NCBI RefSeq assembly: GCF_000017405.1 | Contig: NC_009669.1 | Location: 62,001-126,000, forward strand | Direction: 5' to 3' | DNA: 64,000 nucleotides | From: Brucella anthropi ATCC 49188 | GTDB lineage: Bacteria; Pseudomonadota; Alphaproteobacteria; Rhizobiales; Rhizobiaceae | Part shown: one piece after another, positions 34,151-43,180 of the stretch | Layout: each line of letters starts with the position of its first letter | How positions within the stretch are numbered: position 1 is the first letter of the stretch | Notes under the pieces: generated by a model | Databases searched by the model: none | Told to the model about the DNA's origin: nothing | What the model saw: the letters and a program-made list of their open reading frames with translations, nothing else | Position numbers and translations under genes: made by a program

Positions 34151-34378
34151 TTATTCCGTCGCTATCGAATTGATCGCAGCAATGGCGGTCGCTGGATCGC
34201 CATTAACAAAGGCCATAGGTCCACAGTCTTGCCGAATGTCTTCGGCAAATGACGTGAGATTTGCGGGACGTTTGCAAGGAGCAGTCTTTTCCTTGACCGT
34301 TCCGCAGCCGGCAACGCCGGCTGCAATGGCGGCAAAGATAAAACACTTCAGGAAGCTGTTAGCGATGTTAGTTTGCAC
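34151..34378 (-). CDS. small lipoprotein, VirB7-like
   Basis: 75-residue protein with a signal peptide and lipobox (IAAGVAGC, Cys25), GTG start overlapping the virB5 end by 11 bp. It occupies the VirB7/TrwH position between virB5 and virB6, and two more Cys in the mature part could bridge to VirB9. An entry-exclusion (EexN-type) lipoprotein is an alternative because such genes sit at the same position in some clusters. Confidence 0.75.
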   Translation of the reverse strand: MQTNIANSFLKCFIFAAIAAGVAGCGTVKEKTAPCKRPANLTSFAEDIRQDCGPMAFVNGDPATAIAAINSIATE

Positions 34379-35090
34379 TGTACGTCAACACCTTCTTGGA
34401 ATTGGAAATGTCGGTGAGGCGGCGCTGATTATCGGCCTGTAATGACGACACGGCACCGTTCATCACGCCGATCAGTTCATTGATGGTCAGTCCTGCTTGG
34501 ACTTGCAGCTGCGTGTTTTGGTCGATGGAACCTTTAATGTCCTTTGCCTGACCGATACTCTGCCCGGCCTGTTCAAAAGCGCTTCGGCGCGTCGTTACCG
34601 CCTGTTGCGAACCATTTACGAGTGCGGCGACACCAAGCACAGTGTTGACCATCTGTTCATAGGACTTGTCTCCGCTAAAGCTGCTATTTGCTTGCCCCGA
34701 CAGGTTCTTAACGAGCTGAAGCCCGTTGATGAAAGTGGACGCGACCTTGGCGATGTCACCGCCCATGCTGCCAAAATTTGGCACCCCGCCGGACATAAGG
34801 CTGTCGAAAGAGGGCATTGATGATACGCTAAAGCCATTCCCGACGGCCAGGTTTTGCATCTGGTTCGCATCGCCGCCGCGATCACCGGTAACGGCCTTCA
34901 ATGTCTCCTCGACCGTCGTCAGGATTTCCTTGTTTGTCCCGAGGATCTTGTCGGTCGTAACCGAGGTTTGCTTGGCCACTTCATAATTGGCAGCGTCGAT
35001 GACAGGGACGCCACCTGCATAAGCCGCCATGGGAGCGAACGATGCCGAAGCTACGGCAATCGCAGACGCCGAAATGATCAGTCGTTTCAT
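34368..35090 (-). CDS. virB5: T4SS minor pilus protein VirB5
   Basis: 240 residues with a signal peptide ending AAYA and a mature start GGVPVIDAANYEVAKQ. A helical body with NGLQLVKNLSGQ and the C-terminal SLQADNQRRLTDISNSKK are typical of VirB5/TrwJ proteins. It forms the pilus tip and contacts recipients. The mature N-terminus (AGGVPVID) is shared with the adjacent transglycosylase. Confidence 0.88.
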   Translation of the reverse strand: MKRLIISASAIAVASASFAPMAAYAGGVPVIDAANYEVAKQTSVTTDKILGTNKEILTTVEETLKAVTGDRGGDANQMQNLAVGNGFSVSSMPSFDSLMSGGVPNFGSMGGDIAKVASTFINGLQLVKNLSGQANSSFSGDKSYEQMVNTVLGVAALVNGSQQAVTTRRSAFEQAGQSIGQAKDIKGSIDQNTQLQVQAGLTINELIGVMNGAVSSLQADNQRRLTDISNSKKVLTYSAN

Positions 35091-35102
35091 TGTTAGTCTC
35101 CC

Positions 35103-36182
35103 TTATTGAGGATCAAGGTTGAGTTTGATGTTCGCCTCGCGTTCACGCTTTTGAACGCAGGCTTTTTCTTCAGCATTCCATTCGAGACCGGTACGGGGAT
35201 CGCAGACGCCGGTCGTTTCTCGCGGCTTGTCGTCTTTCTTCTTGAACGAAGCCGATTGAGATGCGCCCGAAATGCCACTGGCTGAAACTGCATTGCGGCT
35301 GTTGAGCAGGTCGGCCATTGAATTCCCGAGGACAATCACCTGGTTGACCATTTCGAGATTTGCATTTCGAGCGCCGGCGTTGTGATCCCAACTGTCTTGA
35401 ATTGTGCCGGACTGCATACCGCCGAGCTGTTGAAGCCATGAGGCGACGTTGGCGGTACTTTCCTGTGTCGCCTGCGTCGTTGCCATCGAATTGATGGTCG
35501 AATCCCGCATACCGGAATATGCTGTATCACCGCCGCCGTAATTCATGGGCAGGTCCTTTGACCCACCGAACGCCGGTGTCCATTTCTGCGTGATATTCCG
35601 GACGTACCCTTGCGTTTCTTTGAACGGTGGAATGCCGCCGTATTTTTTAACGTTGCCAGCGCCAGCATTGTACGCTGCAAGGGCGAGGTTGGCGTTGCCG
35701 TTAAAACGCTTGAGCTGCTGTTTAAGATAACGAGCACCACCGCGGAGGTTCTGTTCAATGTTATGCGGATCTACGCCCAACTCTTTTGCGGTATCAGGCA
35801 TCAACTGTGCCAAACCGATAGCCCCCACACCCGATTTCGCGCATGGATTAAAGCGGCTTTCCTGATAAACGAGCCCTAGAAATAGATTTTCGTCTACACC
35901 CTCTTCGCGTGCCACTCGTTTGACCAACCCGGAAATTTCCGGATTGGCTTTGGCGGCTGCAACGGGATCATCCTTGCGCCCCGGACGATAGACAGCGCAG
36001 GTCACACTTTTGTTGAGCGAAAACCGGTCTTTATCCGTTTTCTCGATTTCCGATGTTTTTTGATCCCGGACCGTTCGTTCGGACAAATTAGATCCGTCAA
36101 TGACAGGAACGCCACCAGCCCACGCCGACAATGGCATGGTTGCTGACGCCAAAAATATGCATAATGCAGACTTCTTATGCAT
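35103..36182 (-). CDS. lytic transglycosylase fused to VirB5-like sequences
   Basis: 359-residue exported protein: a signal peptide, a mature start GGVPVIDGSNLSERT that copies the VirB5 N-terminus, a goose-lysozyme-type SLT domain (GLVYQESRFNPCAKSGVGAIGLAQLMPDTA ... NLALAAYNAGAGNVKKYGGIPPFKET) with the catalytic Glu in YQESRF, then a tail with VirB5-like features (LEMVNQVIVLGNSMADLLNSRN) and a Cys-rich end. It opens peptidoglycan for the channel. ATG 36182 is chosen for its spacing to GGAGAGG; it overlaps the virB4 stop. It is a second transglycosylase besides the VirB1 at 39257-40201. Confidence 0.85.
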   Translation of the reverse strand: MHKKSALCIFLASATMPLSAWAGGVPVIDGSNLSERTVRDQKTSEIEKTDKDRFSLNKSVTCAVYRPGRKDDPVAAAKANPEISGLVKRVAREEGVDENLFLGLVYQESRFNPCAKSGVGAIGLAQLMPDTAKELGVDPHNIEQNLRGGARYLKQQLKRFNGNANLALAAYNAGAGNVKKYGGIPPFKETQGYVRNITQKWTPAFGGSKDLPMNYGGGDTAYSGMRDSTINSMATTQATQESTANVASWLQQLGGMQSGTIQDSWDHNAGARNANLEMVNQVIVLGNSMADLLNSRNAVSASGISGASQSASFKKKDDKPRETTGVCDPRTGLEWNAEEKACVQKREREANIKLNLDPQ

Positions 36183-38592
36183 CATTCCTCTCCCATCCGC
36201 AGAATTCAGCCAACCAGTTTTCAGGCTCATCGCCATATCGTTCGCGCAGGGCTGCGCATTCCTCGACGGTCTCTTTTCGACCAGACAGCACTTTGACGAG
36301 GTCCGGCATGTTTGAGAGATCGAGACGGGCAATGACCGAGTCATTCCCGTGTTTGACGAGGAAGGTGCGCTTTTCAGGCGGGGTGTTTTTGATGAAATTG
36401 AATTCTTTAACTGTCAGGCCAAAGCGCTTGATGTAGCTCTCTTCATCCGCCCGCGGGTTCGGGAAGTGAATATTCGTGGCCGACTGCTCGATAAGGGTGT
36501 GAGACGCTTTGGCTTTGGCAATATCGGCGGCTGACTGCGTTCCGAAGCCGACAATGCCGTTGAGCTTACGAATGGTTTTCATCTTGTCGATGATGAAATG
36601 ACTGAATGTTTCGTCCATAAGCAGCTGCCAGCCCTCATCCATGAAGAACATGACTGGATCGCCGTTCAGGAGCTCATCGAGACGGTGATAGAGGTACATC
36701 AGCGCGGGCGTCCGAATATCCTCGTTGCCGAGAATGCTCGTCATATCGAAGCCGAAAACACTGCGTCCCGAAAACGACAGCACATCATGCTGCGCGTTGA
36801 AGAGCCATGCTTTTTCGCCGTCGATCCAAGGACGTAGCCTTGACGCCAAGTCGTTCGCGTCCGCACGCGAACGTCCCACCAGCAAGCCCGACAGGTTTGG
36901 CAAGTTGCGCTGCGCTGCAGGCTCTTCCATGATACGGGCAATCGCCCGTTCCAGCGTATCTGCGTCCTCCTGGCTGAAGTCGCGGTGATCGCTTGAACGC
37001 AACATTGATTTCAAAAGGCGAAGCAGAAAATCACGATTAGGGCCGGAGTTTTCCAGCTGAAGCGGGTTGAAACCAGTGGGTGTTCCCGGTGAGAGGACTT
37101 CGTAAGCTCCTCCCATCGCCCGCACGAAGATCTCGGCACCTCTATCTTTGTCAAAAAAGACAGCTTTCGGCGTTGGACTGACACGCATTGCCTGGGCCAG
37201 CAAGAATGTCAGAGCGACGGTCTTGCCGGAGCCAGTTGGCCCAGTGACCAAAAAATGGCCAATATCGCGACGGTGAAAATTGAACCAGTATGGTGTTTGC
37301 GAGGTGGTTTCGAGTATCGTGATCGGCAAGCCCCAATGAAGATTGTCCGATTGCCCGGTCGCAAAATTATGCATCGATGACAGGCCGGAGAAATTAGCCG
37401 ATGACAGCATGGCCTTACGCGCACGATAGCTGTGGTTGCCAGGCAATTGCGCCCAGAAGGACGCTTCAAGATTCATATCCTCCCGCAGCCAGTTCATGTT
37501 CATATCTGTCAGGCAGCTACCGAGCTCGGAAACTGCCTTGCTCAAACCGTCAAGGTCGCGAGACAGGCAAAGCAAAGAGAAATGGTGAATGCCAAAAACA
37601 GCCTCCTGGTTCATGAGACTGTTCAGAGCAAAGTCGATATCGCTTTCGACCGCGCTACCGGATTCATCCGACGCGGCAATCTGGCGCTGAAGCCGGGTAA
37701 TACGCTCTTGCGCAATCGGCTTGTCCGAGATTGTGAAGCTTTGCGTCAGTATAAACTCGTGATTTACCTGTAGCAGACCGTCCAGCATTCCCGGACCGGT
37801 GTACGGCGGATATTCCTTTATGGAGAGCATTGCGCCAAAGCGATTGTCCTCATCGACAGCAGCTTGTGTTTGCATTGCTCGCTTGCCGAAATGCAGGCGT
37901 GATGTTCCGACGTAATTTCGAATCCCCATCCGCGGCAGTCGCATTTTGCGCGGTACACCGCAGGTAAGGATTGTGTTGATGAATTCGCACGGTTCAGAAT
38001 ATGGCTCCCCATCGCGATAGGTGATACCAAGCTCGCGTGCGCCATACTTTTGCAGCTCACGGGTCATATTGGCGACGAGCTCTTCGAGCTCGGTCACTAT
38101 TTCCCGCGTTTGCTGATCTCGAACCTCAGCCCCGCCGGATCGCGTGAAAGCACGGCTTACCACGTCGCTGAGGCCGAGGGCGCCGCGCATATTGGTTCGC
38201 ACGATGGAGAGGTAAATTTCGTTGGCGAACATGCGTTTATGGCGCAACTGGCTCATATACCGGCTGTTTAGTTGATCGCAAAACGGGTCATCGAAAGCGC
38301 CACCAATTTCGGAATCGACCTGTCGGCGAATTACAGTCGACCAGACAGAAAAACGGCTCGATCCAAGCGCTCGAATGATCGTATTCTGAACATTCGAGCG
38401 CATATTGAGTTCGGCTTGATCTTCCGTTTGGAAAAAGAGGCCATCTAGCTTAATGACCGACATTAGAGCGCCGTTTTCCAAGCCAATCACAGTATCGGAC
38501 AGATGCCGCAGATACGGGATATGTGTTGCCATAGGCCGCTCATTGTGAGCGACCTTGCCAAATCCGAGTTCTTCCCTGACGACTTTCAACAT
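36175..38592 (-). CDS. virB4: T4SS ATPase VirB4
   Basis: 805-residue VirB4/CagE ATPase with Walker A LVTGPTGSGKTVALTFLLAQ near residue 450 and Walker B PVMFFMDEGWQLL near 645, followed by GIVGFGTQSAAD. The N-terminal CagE domain includes RHLSDTVIGLENGALMSVIKLDG. Full length, starting 4 bp after virB3. It energises pilin extraction and assembly. Confidence 0.96.
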   Translation of the reverse strand: MLKVVREELGFGKVAHNERPMATHIPYLRHLSDTVIGLENGALMSVIKLDGLFFQTEDQAELNMRSNVQNTIIRALGSSRFSVWSTVIRRQVDSEIGGAFDDPFCDQLNSRYMSQLRHKRMFANEIYLSIVRTNMRGALGLSDVVSRAFTRSGGAEVRDQQTREIVTELEELVANMTRELQKYGARELGITYRDGEPYSEPCEFINTILTCGVPRKMRLPRMGIRNYVGTSRLHFGKRAMQTQAAVDEDNRFGAMLSIKEYPPYTGPGMLDGLLQVNHEFILTQSFTISDKPIAQERITRLQRQIAASDESGSAVESDIDFALNSLMNQEAVFGIHHFSLLCLSRDLDGLSKAVSELGSCLTDMNMNWLREDMNLEASFWAQLPGNHSYRARKAMLSSANFSGLSSMHNFATGQSDNLHWGLPITILETTSQTPYWFNFHRRDIGHFLVTGPTGSGKTVALTFLLAQAMRVSPTPKAVFFDKDRGAEIFVRAMGGAYEVLSPGTPTGFNPLQLENSGPNRDFLLRLLKSMLRSSDHRDFSQEDADTLERAIARIMEEPAAQRNLPNLSGLLVGRSRADANDLASRLRPWIDGEKAWLFNAQHDVLSFSGRSVFGFDMTSILGNEDIRTPALMYLYHRLDELLNGDPVMFFMDEGWQLLMDETFSHFIIDKMKTIRKLNGIVGFGTQSAADIAKAKASHTLIEQSATNIHFPNPRADEESYIKRFGLTVKEFNFIKNTPPEKRTFLVKHGNDSVIARLDLSNMPDLVKVLSGRKETVEECAALRERYGDEPENWLAEFCGWERNDA

Positions 38593-38595
38593 TTG

Positions 38596-38895
38596 CTATG
38601 GTCCGTACGAATTAGTTCCCCAGAAGGACTTGTTGCGTGTGCGGGGCGTTTTGCGCGCGGTGACTTCGAGAACATCGAGGATTTTGTTGTCCCAGGCGCA
38701 AAGGGAGAACAGGACCACATAGCTGATCGGGGCCAGCAGCAGCGTCCAGAAGGACTTGCTGACCAGCCATGCTATGATTGTGATCCCGATAACCACGACG
38801 ACCGCCATATACGGAACACCCCACATGGTAGGAGATCGGGTAAGTCCGATCACCAACGGGGTCAGTTGCGGCTTTACATCCTCGTATTCGGCCAT
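38596..38895 (-). CDS. virB3: T4SS protein VirB3
   Basis: 99-residue inner-membrane protein with the TPLVIGLTRSPTMWGVPY motif and two close membrane helices (MAVVVVIGITIIAWLV and WTLLLAPISYVVLFSLCAW). ATG 38895 is used; it lies 3 bp after the virB2 stop. The frame is open further upstream inside virB2. Confidence 0.93.
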   Translation of the reverse strand: MAEYEDVKPQLTPLVIGLTRSPTMWGVPYMAVVVVIGITIIAWLVSKSFWTLLLAPISYVVLFSLCAWDNKILDVLEVTARKTPRTRNKSFWGTNSYGP

Positions 38896-38897
38896 CG

Positions 38898-39245
38898 CTA
38901 GTTTCCGACCGTGCTGATCAGCTCGTCGACGATTGACGGAGCGCCGAAAACCAATCCAATGCCGAGGATGACACCGCCTGCAAGAAACCAAGACAGTCGG
39001 CCTGCAAAGGCGAGGAAACCGAGCGCCATGACGGCTATGATTGCAAACAGGCGTCCGATAGGGCCGCTAATGAAATCAACGATAGCTTGGAACACGGTCT
39101 GAACCGGCGCGAAGGCACCGCCAACGCCACCTGATTGTGCCATCGCCAAATCTGCCCCGGCAATTTGCGCCGCGGCCAGCAAACCAAGGCAAATAGCCAG
39201 CTTTGAAGCGCTGATATGCCAAACCTTATTTTGTTCGTTGATCAT
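38898..39245 (-). CDS. virB2: T4SS major pilin VirB2
   Basis: 115 residues: long signal region ending AMAQ, then two hydrophobic helices (IGRLFAIIAVMALGFLAFAG and WFLAGGVILGIGLVFGAPSIV) separated by a short basic loop (RLS), the VirB2/TrbC pilin topology. Preceded by GGAGAGA. Confidence 0.93.
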   Translation of the reverse strand: MINEQNKVWHISASKLAICLGLLAAAQIAGADLAMAQSGGVGGAFAPVQTVFQAIVDFISGPIGRLFAIIAVMALGFLAFAGRLSWFLAGGVILGIGLVFGAPSIVDELISTVGN

Positions 39246-39256
39246 CCTTCTCTCCT

Positions 39257-40201
39257 TTAAAAATGCATCACGCCACCAACGAAGGTGCCGGTTTTCTTGA
39301 CTGCAATGACCCCGGATTCAGTTTCGCTCGCTATGACCGGCGAAGATCTCCGACCGCCGCCAACGGGCTTCTTTTTCGGCGCTGGCATAGCCACGCCGAG
39401 TTGGTAATTGACGACCTTGGCCACGTAGCCAACTGTTTCCTTGAAGGGTGGAACGCCGCCATACTCATAGATGCGGCCTTCGCCTGCGTTATAAGCGGCG
39501 GCAACAAGAAGCGGGTTTTGGAACTCGTCCAAAAGTACACGTAGGTACCTAACGCCGCCTTCAATATTCGACGCCGGATCGCAGACGTCGCGGACGCCGA
39601 AACGCTCAGCGGTTTTCGGCATGAGCTGCATCGGACCGCGAGCGCCCTTGTCTGAATTGCGAGAACGGTCGAATTGGCTTTCCGCCCAAGTGATTGCCGT
39701 CGCAAACAGAACGTCAACTTGATGTCGACGAGCAGCCTGTTCGACGAGTGATTTGATTTCGTCAGGCGTTAGGGGGGAGGGGCCGCATTCCGGTACGGAT
39801 ATTGCGGCCTGTTTATCGAGGGATAAATTACCGAAACGGGACGATTCATTCGGATCAGAAATATCCGTATTGGTAATCTCTGATAGAGAGCCAGTGGAAA
39901 CATAGGCGCTCCGTATATTGCCAATATGGTTACTCGTTTTGGGCTCGTTTCCGCTTTTATCCTCGATGGCGACGACGCCATCGGCGCCCACAACAAATTC
40001 TTTGCTTTCGCTTGGCCAGCGGCGATTGAAAACCGTCAAAACAGATGGCGATCCGGATGCATTCTGAGCGGACGGCTTGTCGCCATTATCTTGCACAAAT
40101 GGCGCAATTCCGCCGGTTTCTTCTGCGCAAGCGGCGGCAATCCCGAGCGGAGCGTACAGTGCGGCGCTTAGTAGTAGCGCTTTGATTGATAGCCCTTCCA
40201 T
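39257..40201 (-). CDS. virB1: T4SS lytic transglycosylase VirB1
   Basis: 314-residue exported protein, first gene of the virB operon. Signal peptide (ALLLSAALYAPLGIAAACA), a ~130-residue low-complexity region, then an SLT domain (ATAITWAESQFDRSRNSDKGARGPMQLMPKTAERFG ... VAAAYNAGEGRIYEYGGVPPFKETVGYV) with the catalytic Glu in WAESQF. ATG 40201 has AAGGGCTAGA upstream; an earlier start at 40234 is possible. It locally digests peptidoglycan. Confidence 0.9.
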   Translation of the reverse strand: MEGLSIKALLLSAALYAPLGIAAACAEETGGIAPFVQDNGDKPSAQNASGSPSVLTVFNRRWPSESKEFVVGADGVVAIEDKSGNEPKTSNHIGNIRSAYVSTGSLSEITNTDISDPNESSRFGNLSLDKQAAISVPECGPSPLTPDEIKSLVEQAARRHQVDVLFATAITWAESQFDRSRNSDKGARGPMQLMPKTAERFGVRDVCDPASNIEGGVRYLRVLLDEFQNPLLVAAAYNAGEGRIYEYGGVPPFKETVGYVAKVVNYQLGVAMPAPKKKPVGGGRRSSPVIASETESGVIAVKKTGTFVGGVMHF

Positions 40202-40377
40202 TCTAGCCCTTTTAGCTCTTGTCGCCGACCTCACATGCGCTGTTGAGATTGCGGCGAAAACCGATTAAGTTCATAATAGCATGATACCGATTTGGCTAAG
40301 TGATACATGCTTTTTTGCAAATCATAAACCCCCCATGATCAGGGAAAACGAATAAGCAAGACGGTAAGGGCTAGAAA
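40202..40377. promoter_or_regulatory. divergent promoter region of the virB and exported-protein operons
   Basis: 176-bp AT-rich gap between back-to-back operons. It contains GCATG (40278) and CATGC (40305) arms and two copies of TGATAC (40281-40286 and 40300-40305) around a 20-bp centre, a possible regulator site. No -35/-10 assignment is certain. Confidence 0.45.
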
Positions 40378-40986
40378 ATGAAGAGAACCATCGCAATCGC
40401 AATGAGCAGTTGTATGCTGGCAACAGCCGCAATCGCAGCGCCAGCCATCAACAAGGATTACATCAAGTCGTTGGCGTCGCCGGGTAAGACCGTGCTTGTC
40501 ATTGAATATTATGACGGGGACGGGAAGGTCACAGCTCGAAAGGGATTTGCATCAGCTTCCGGCTACAAGGCGACTTCGCCAACGGAATTCCGTGTTGATG
40601 ACAAGACCGTTCTAAATCTTTACGGCCTGGAATCCTGCAAGGGCGAAATGGTCAACCGTAAGGATGACTATGCTGGTTCTTGCGCTGACTATGCGCAGCA
40701 GCAACTGCAGATCATGTTGCAATCGCCGAAGGTCCTCTTTTGCCGGGCCTTCGTAAGCGAGGAGCGCGCGCCGAAGCAAAACGTCACGTGCTACGGATAT
40801 TACAATTATCCCGGAAGCCTAGACACGGTTGATATGCTTGAGGAGCAGATGCTTTCTCTCGGCGCGCTCCGCATCGCAAAAACGAAAGATGGGAAGCTGG
40901 AGCGTCCGGATCTGGAGAAGGCGCAGAAGATCGGAGAAGACGGCTCTTATGGAATGTGGGCCGATCCGCGGGTGAAAGGCCAATGA
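40378..40986 (+). CDS. exported SNase-like protein 1 (probably catalytically inactive)
   Basis: 202 residues, signal peptide ending AAIAAP. The middle resembles the thermonuclease (SNase) OB-fold: FRVDDKTVLNLYGLESCKGE, CADYAQQQLQIML, VTCYGYYN, and the closing YGMWADP motif. At the strand where SNases have R-x-x-G-I-D-x-P-E this has NLYGLESC, so the catalytic Arg, Asp and Glu are missing. Two pairs of Cys suggest disulfides. First gene of a plus-strand operon divergent from virB. Confidence 0.65.
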   Translation: MKRTIAIAMSSCMLATAAIAAPAINKDYIKSLASPGKTVLVIEYYDGDGKVTARKGFASASGYKATSPTEFRVDDKTVLNLYGLESCKGEMVNRKDDYAGSCADYAQQQLQIMLQSPKVLFCRAFVSEERAPKQNVTCYGYYNYPGSLDTVDMLEEQMLSLGALRIAKTKDGKLERPDLEKAQKIGEDGSYGMWADPRVKGQ

Positions 40987-41522
40987 AGCACGCGCTTATA
41001 ACGCTAGGTCTGGCCCTATTCTCGCCAACGGCAATTGCTGCGCCAGAGGGATATTTCGACCTCCAACCGGGCGTTACATTAGAATCTGGCGATACATGGG
41101 TGGCAGAAGGTCAGCGCTATCGTCTCTACGGTGTTCAGTCATGCCTTCGGGGAACTTCTTTCACCGACAGGACTGGGTATAAGAAGGACTGCGGCGAGGC
41201 ATCGCTTGCCGTGTTCGCTGCATACATCAAGGACACCAAACCGGTGTGCGCTCCCGTCGCGCAAACTGCCGATACATCCTATGTCATTTGCTACGCCACA
41301 ATCGGCGGAAATCGTCTCGATCTTGCTACCATATTGATTACGAGCGGCTATGCCTTCGCAGCGCTGATGGCTAACGGGCTTCCCTACTATCCCGCGTACG
41401 CGGTTGCCGAACAGGATGCGCGCGAGAAGCGGGCAGGCCTCTGGCAATTCGAAGACGTTCAGCATCCTGCCATCATGTTGAGCAAATCGGCGAACGAACG
41501 GACGAGGAATGCCCAACAATGA
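40983..41522 (+). CDS. exported SNase-like protein 2 (degenerate site)
   Basis: 179 residues with a signal peptide (ALITLGLALFSPTAIAA). SNase-like pattern: GDTWVAEGQRYRLYGVQSC (Arg kept, Asp and Glu replaced), CGEASLAVFAAYI, YVICYATIGGNRLDLATILITSGYAFAALM and REKRAGLWQFED. ATG 40983 overlaps the previous stop in ATGA. Same Cys arrangement as protein 1. Role unknown; conserved fold without catalytic residues suggests binding of DNA, glycan or protein partners. Confidence 0.65.
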   Translation: MKHALITLGLALFSPTAIAAPEGYFDLQPGVTLESGDTWVAEGQRYRLYGVQSCLRGTSFTDRTGYKKDCGEASLAVFAAYIKDTKPVCAPVAQTADTSYVICYATIGGNRLDLATILITSGYAFAALMANGLPYYPAYAVAEQDAREKRAGLWQFEDVQHPAIMLSKSANERTRNAQQ

Positions 41523-42208
41523 AACATCTTATCTTAGCAGCATCAATTGCCCTCGCATCCACGTCAGCATTCGCAGCCGACGTTATTAAACGCACGCCAG
41601 CGGCCAGCCTCCCGGTGCACCCTAGCCAGCCGGTCACGCTTCCAATCTTCAAAGGTCGTGTCGCAGTTATGGACGGTCGGACTCTTTGGTTCCCGACTTA
41701 TGCCCAACGAGTTCGCCTTGCCGATATTGATGCGTGTGAACTGCCGCAATGGGCGCTCGATCCCAAATGGACGAACAGGGAGGTCACGAAGGCACCGCCG
41801 CCTGTACCATGTGGCCCCTTTGCAAAAGCCTGGCTCAAAAGAACGATCGGATCTTCCGCCGTCACATGTGCCGTCGTCGGTTATGATGCTGAAGCCATGC
41901 CGAGAGCCAGGTGCACGTCACGGGGACATGATCTGGCTCTTGAAATGCTCCGCGTCGGTTGGGCACGGGTGGATTCGCCCTACCTCACTCATCCTCAATA
42001 TATGGGCTATCAGCGTGCCGCTATGTCGGCGCGATATGGCATGTGGGCGACTTATGTTCTGGACATGAACGAATGGCGGCGAAAGGCCGTCGATAGGACG
42101 CTCGATCGTCAACCAATTGCGGATTTCAATTTGCTCGCCGAGCGCAAAAGCGAGATTTCCCCTCCTTTCGCCGATGCGCGCAGAAAGCCAAAAAGGACAG
42201 ACCGATAG
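41519..42208 (+). CDS. exported SNase-like protein 3
   Basis: 229 residues, signal peptide (ILAASIALASTSAFAA). SNase pattern best preserved of the three: GRVAVMDGRTLWF, QRVRLADIDACELPQ (Arg, Asp and a nearby Glu), CGPFAKAWLKRTI, RARCTSRGHDLALEMLRVGWARVDSPYLTHPQYMGYQ and SARYGMWATYV. It may retain nuclease activity. A basic, proline-containing tail follows. Overlaps the previous stop in ATGA. Confidence 0.65.
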   Translation: MKHLILAASIALASTSAFAADVIKRTPAASLPVHPSQPVTLPIFKGRVAVMDGRTLWFPTYAQRVRLADIDACELPQWALDPKWTNREVTKAPPPVPCGPFAKAWLKRTIGSSAVTCAVVGYDAEAMPRARCTSRGHDLALEMLRVGWARVDSPYLTHPQYMGYQRAAMSARYGMWATYVLDMNEWRRKAVDRTLDRQPIADFNLLAERKSEISPPFADARRKPKRTDR

Positions 42209-42604
42209 TTGTCGGAAATCGCTCATATTGCGCTCAATTTCGCGCGCGATCCGATGGCCTGTCTGTTGCTGGCCATCCTGTTATCGTTTTTGCTTATCAT
42301 CCCGTCGTCCAAAATCTGGTGGGTCCACGGCATAATCGCGGCGCTGTTACTGACGACGTCGCTCTTTTTCCACGAGCAGCGGCAAATGTCGTTCGACGCA
42401 TTTTTGATCGGCGTTTTTGCTTATCCCGCGGTATGCCGCGACATTCCAAATCAGCTCCTGGTCTATCGCGTTGGAATCTACTGGTTCTGCGCATTCACAC
42501 TTATCGCCCTGTGCAGTTATGCGGCCGGAGATCTCGTCACAGGGTCGCCCTTACACGATCAAGCCATATTGCCCACTCGGCACAATTCAACCGCTACAGT
42601 ATGA
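42209..42604 (+). CDS. hypothetical inner-membrane protein, 131 aa
   Basis: 131 residues with three to four membrane helices (MACLLLAILLSFLLIIP, HGIIAALLLTTSLFF, YWFCAFTLIALCSYAA). A TTG start lies directly after the previous stop with AAGGACAG upstream, so it is translationally coupled to SNase-like protein 3. The family is unrecognised. It is followed by the TrbM-like gene after 12 bp. Confidence 0.6.
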   Translation: MSEIAHIALNFARDPMACLLLAILLSFLLIIPSSKIWWVHGIIAALLLTTSLFFHEQRQMSFDAFLIGVFAYPAVCRDIPNQLLVYRVGIYWFCAFTLIALCSYAAGDLVTGSPLHDQAILPTRHNSTATV

Positions 42605-42616
42605 GGATGACCTGAA

Positions 42617-43171
42617 ATGAAGCAGTTTCTGTTTGCACTCGCTGGCCTTGGCACTATCGCCGTGATGCCATCCGCTGCAATAGCGCAGGACACGGGAGGG
42701 ACGCCATCTTGGGGCTGCCAGGTCCTTTTGTGCGCAGCATCATCAAACCCTTCGTGGCATGGTGTCCCTTATTGCGTCCCGCCAATGACAAAGTTGATCA
42801 AGGCCATGGCAAAACCGGGTTTCTCATGGCCCATTTGCCATGAAGCTAAGTCTGGCAAACCCGGATATCAGCCTTACGAGGATTGCCCATCTGGATTCAA
42901 GGAAGCCAGCAATATGAGCGATCGCGGCGCAATGCTGTCCAACCGCTGCGAAAAGACAATCAACACCTGCACCAACAAGATCAGGGAACAGAACAAAGAG
43001 CTTCAGCAGTACAAGGATGTTCAATATCGAGACATTGGCAACTCGGATCGCGGAAATAGTTGTCGAAAGGTCGTCTCCATTGCTCGTCCAATGCGAAAAG
43101 ACCCTTACTATTTCGACATTCCCGATTATCAAGGTTTGAAGGGGCGCTATTGGTTCAATTTGAAACTTTAA
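42617..43171 (+). CDS. exported Cys-rich protein, TrbM-like
   Basis: 184 residues with a signal peptide ending IAQ. An early WGCQVLLCAASSNP ... YCVPPMTKLIKAM segment resembles the CxxxxC-then-PP layout of TrbM/KikA proteins of conjugation systems. At least nine Cys in the mature part indicate several disulfides. Start has GAGGATGACC upstream. The family call is tentative; position in an operon beside virB supports a role in transfer. Confidence 0.55.
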   Translation: MKQFLFALAGLGTIAVMPSAAIAQDTGGTPSWGCQVLLCAASSNPSWHGVPYCVPPMTKLIKAMAKPGFSWPICHEAKSGKPGYQPYEDCPSGFKEASNMSDRGAMLSNRCEKTINTCTNKIREQNKELQQYKDVQYRDIGNSDRGNSCRKVVSIARPMRKDPYYFDIPDYQGLKGRYWFNLKL

Positions 43172-43180
43172 GGAGCTCTA

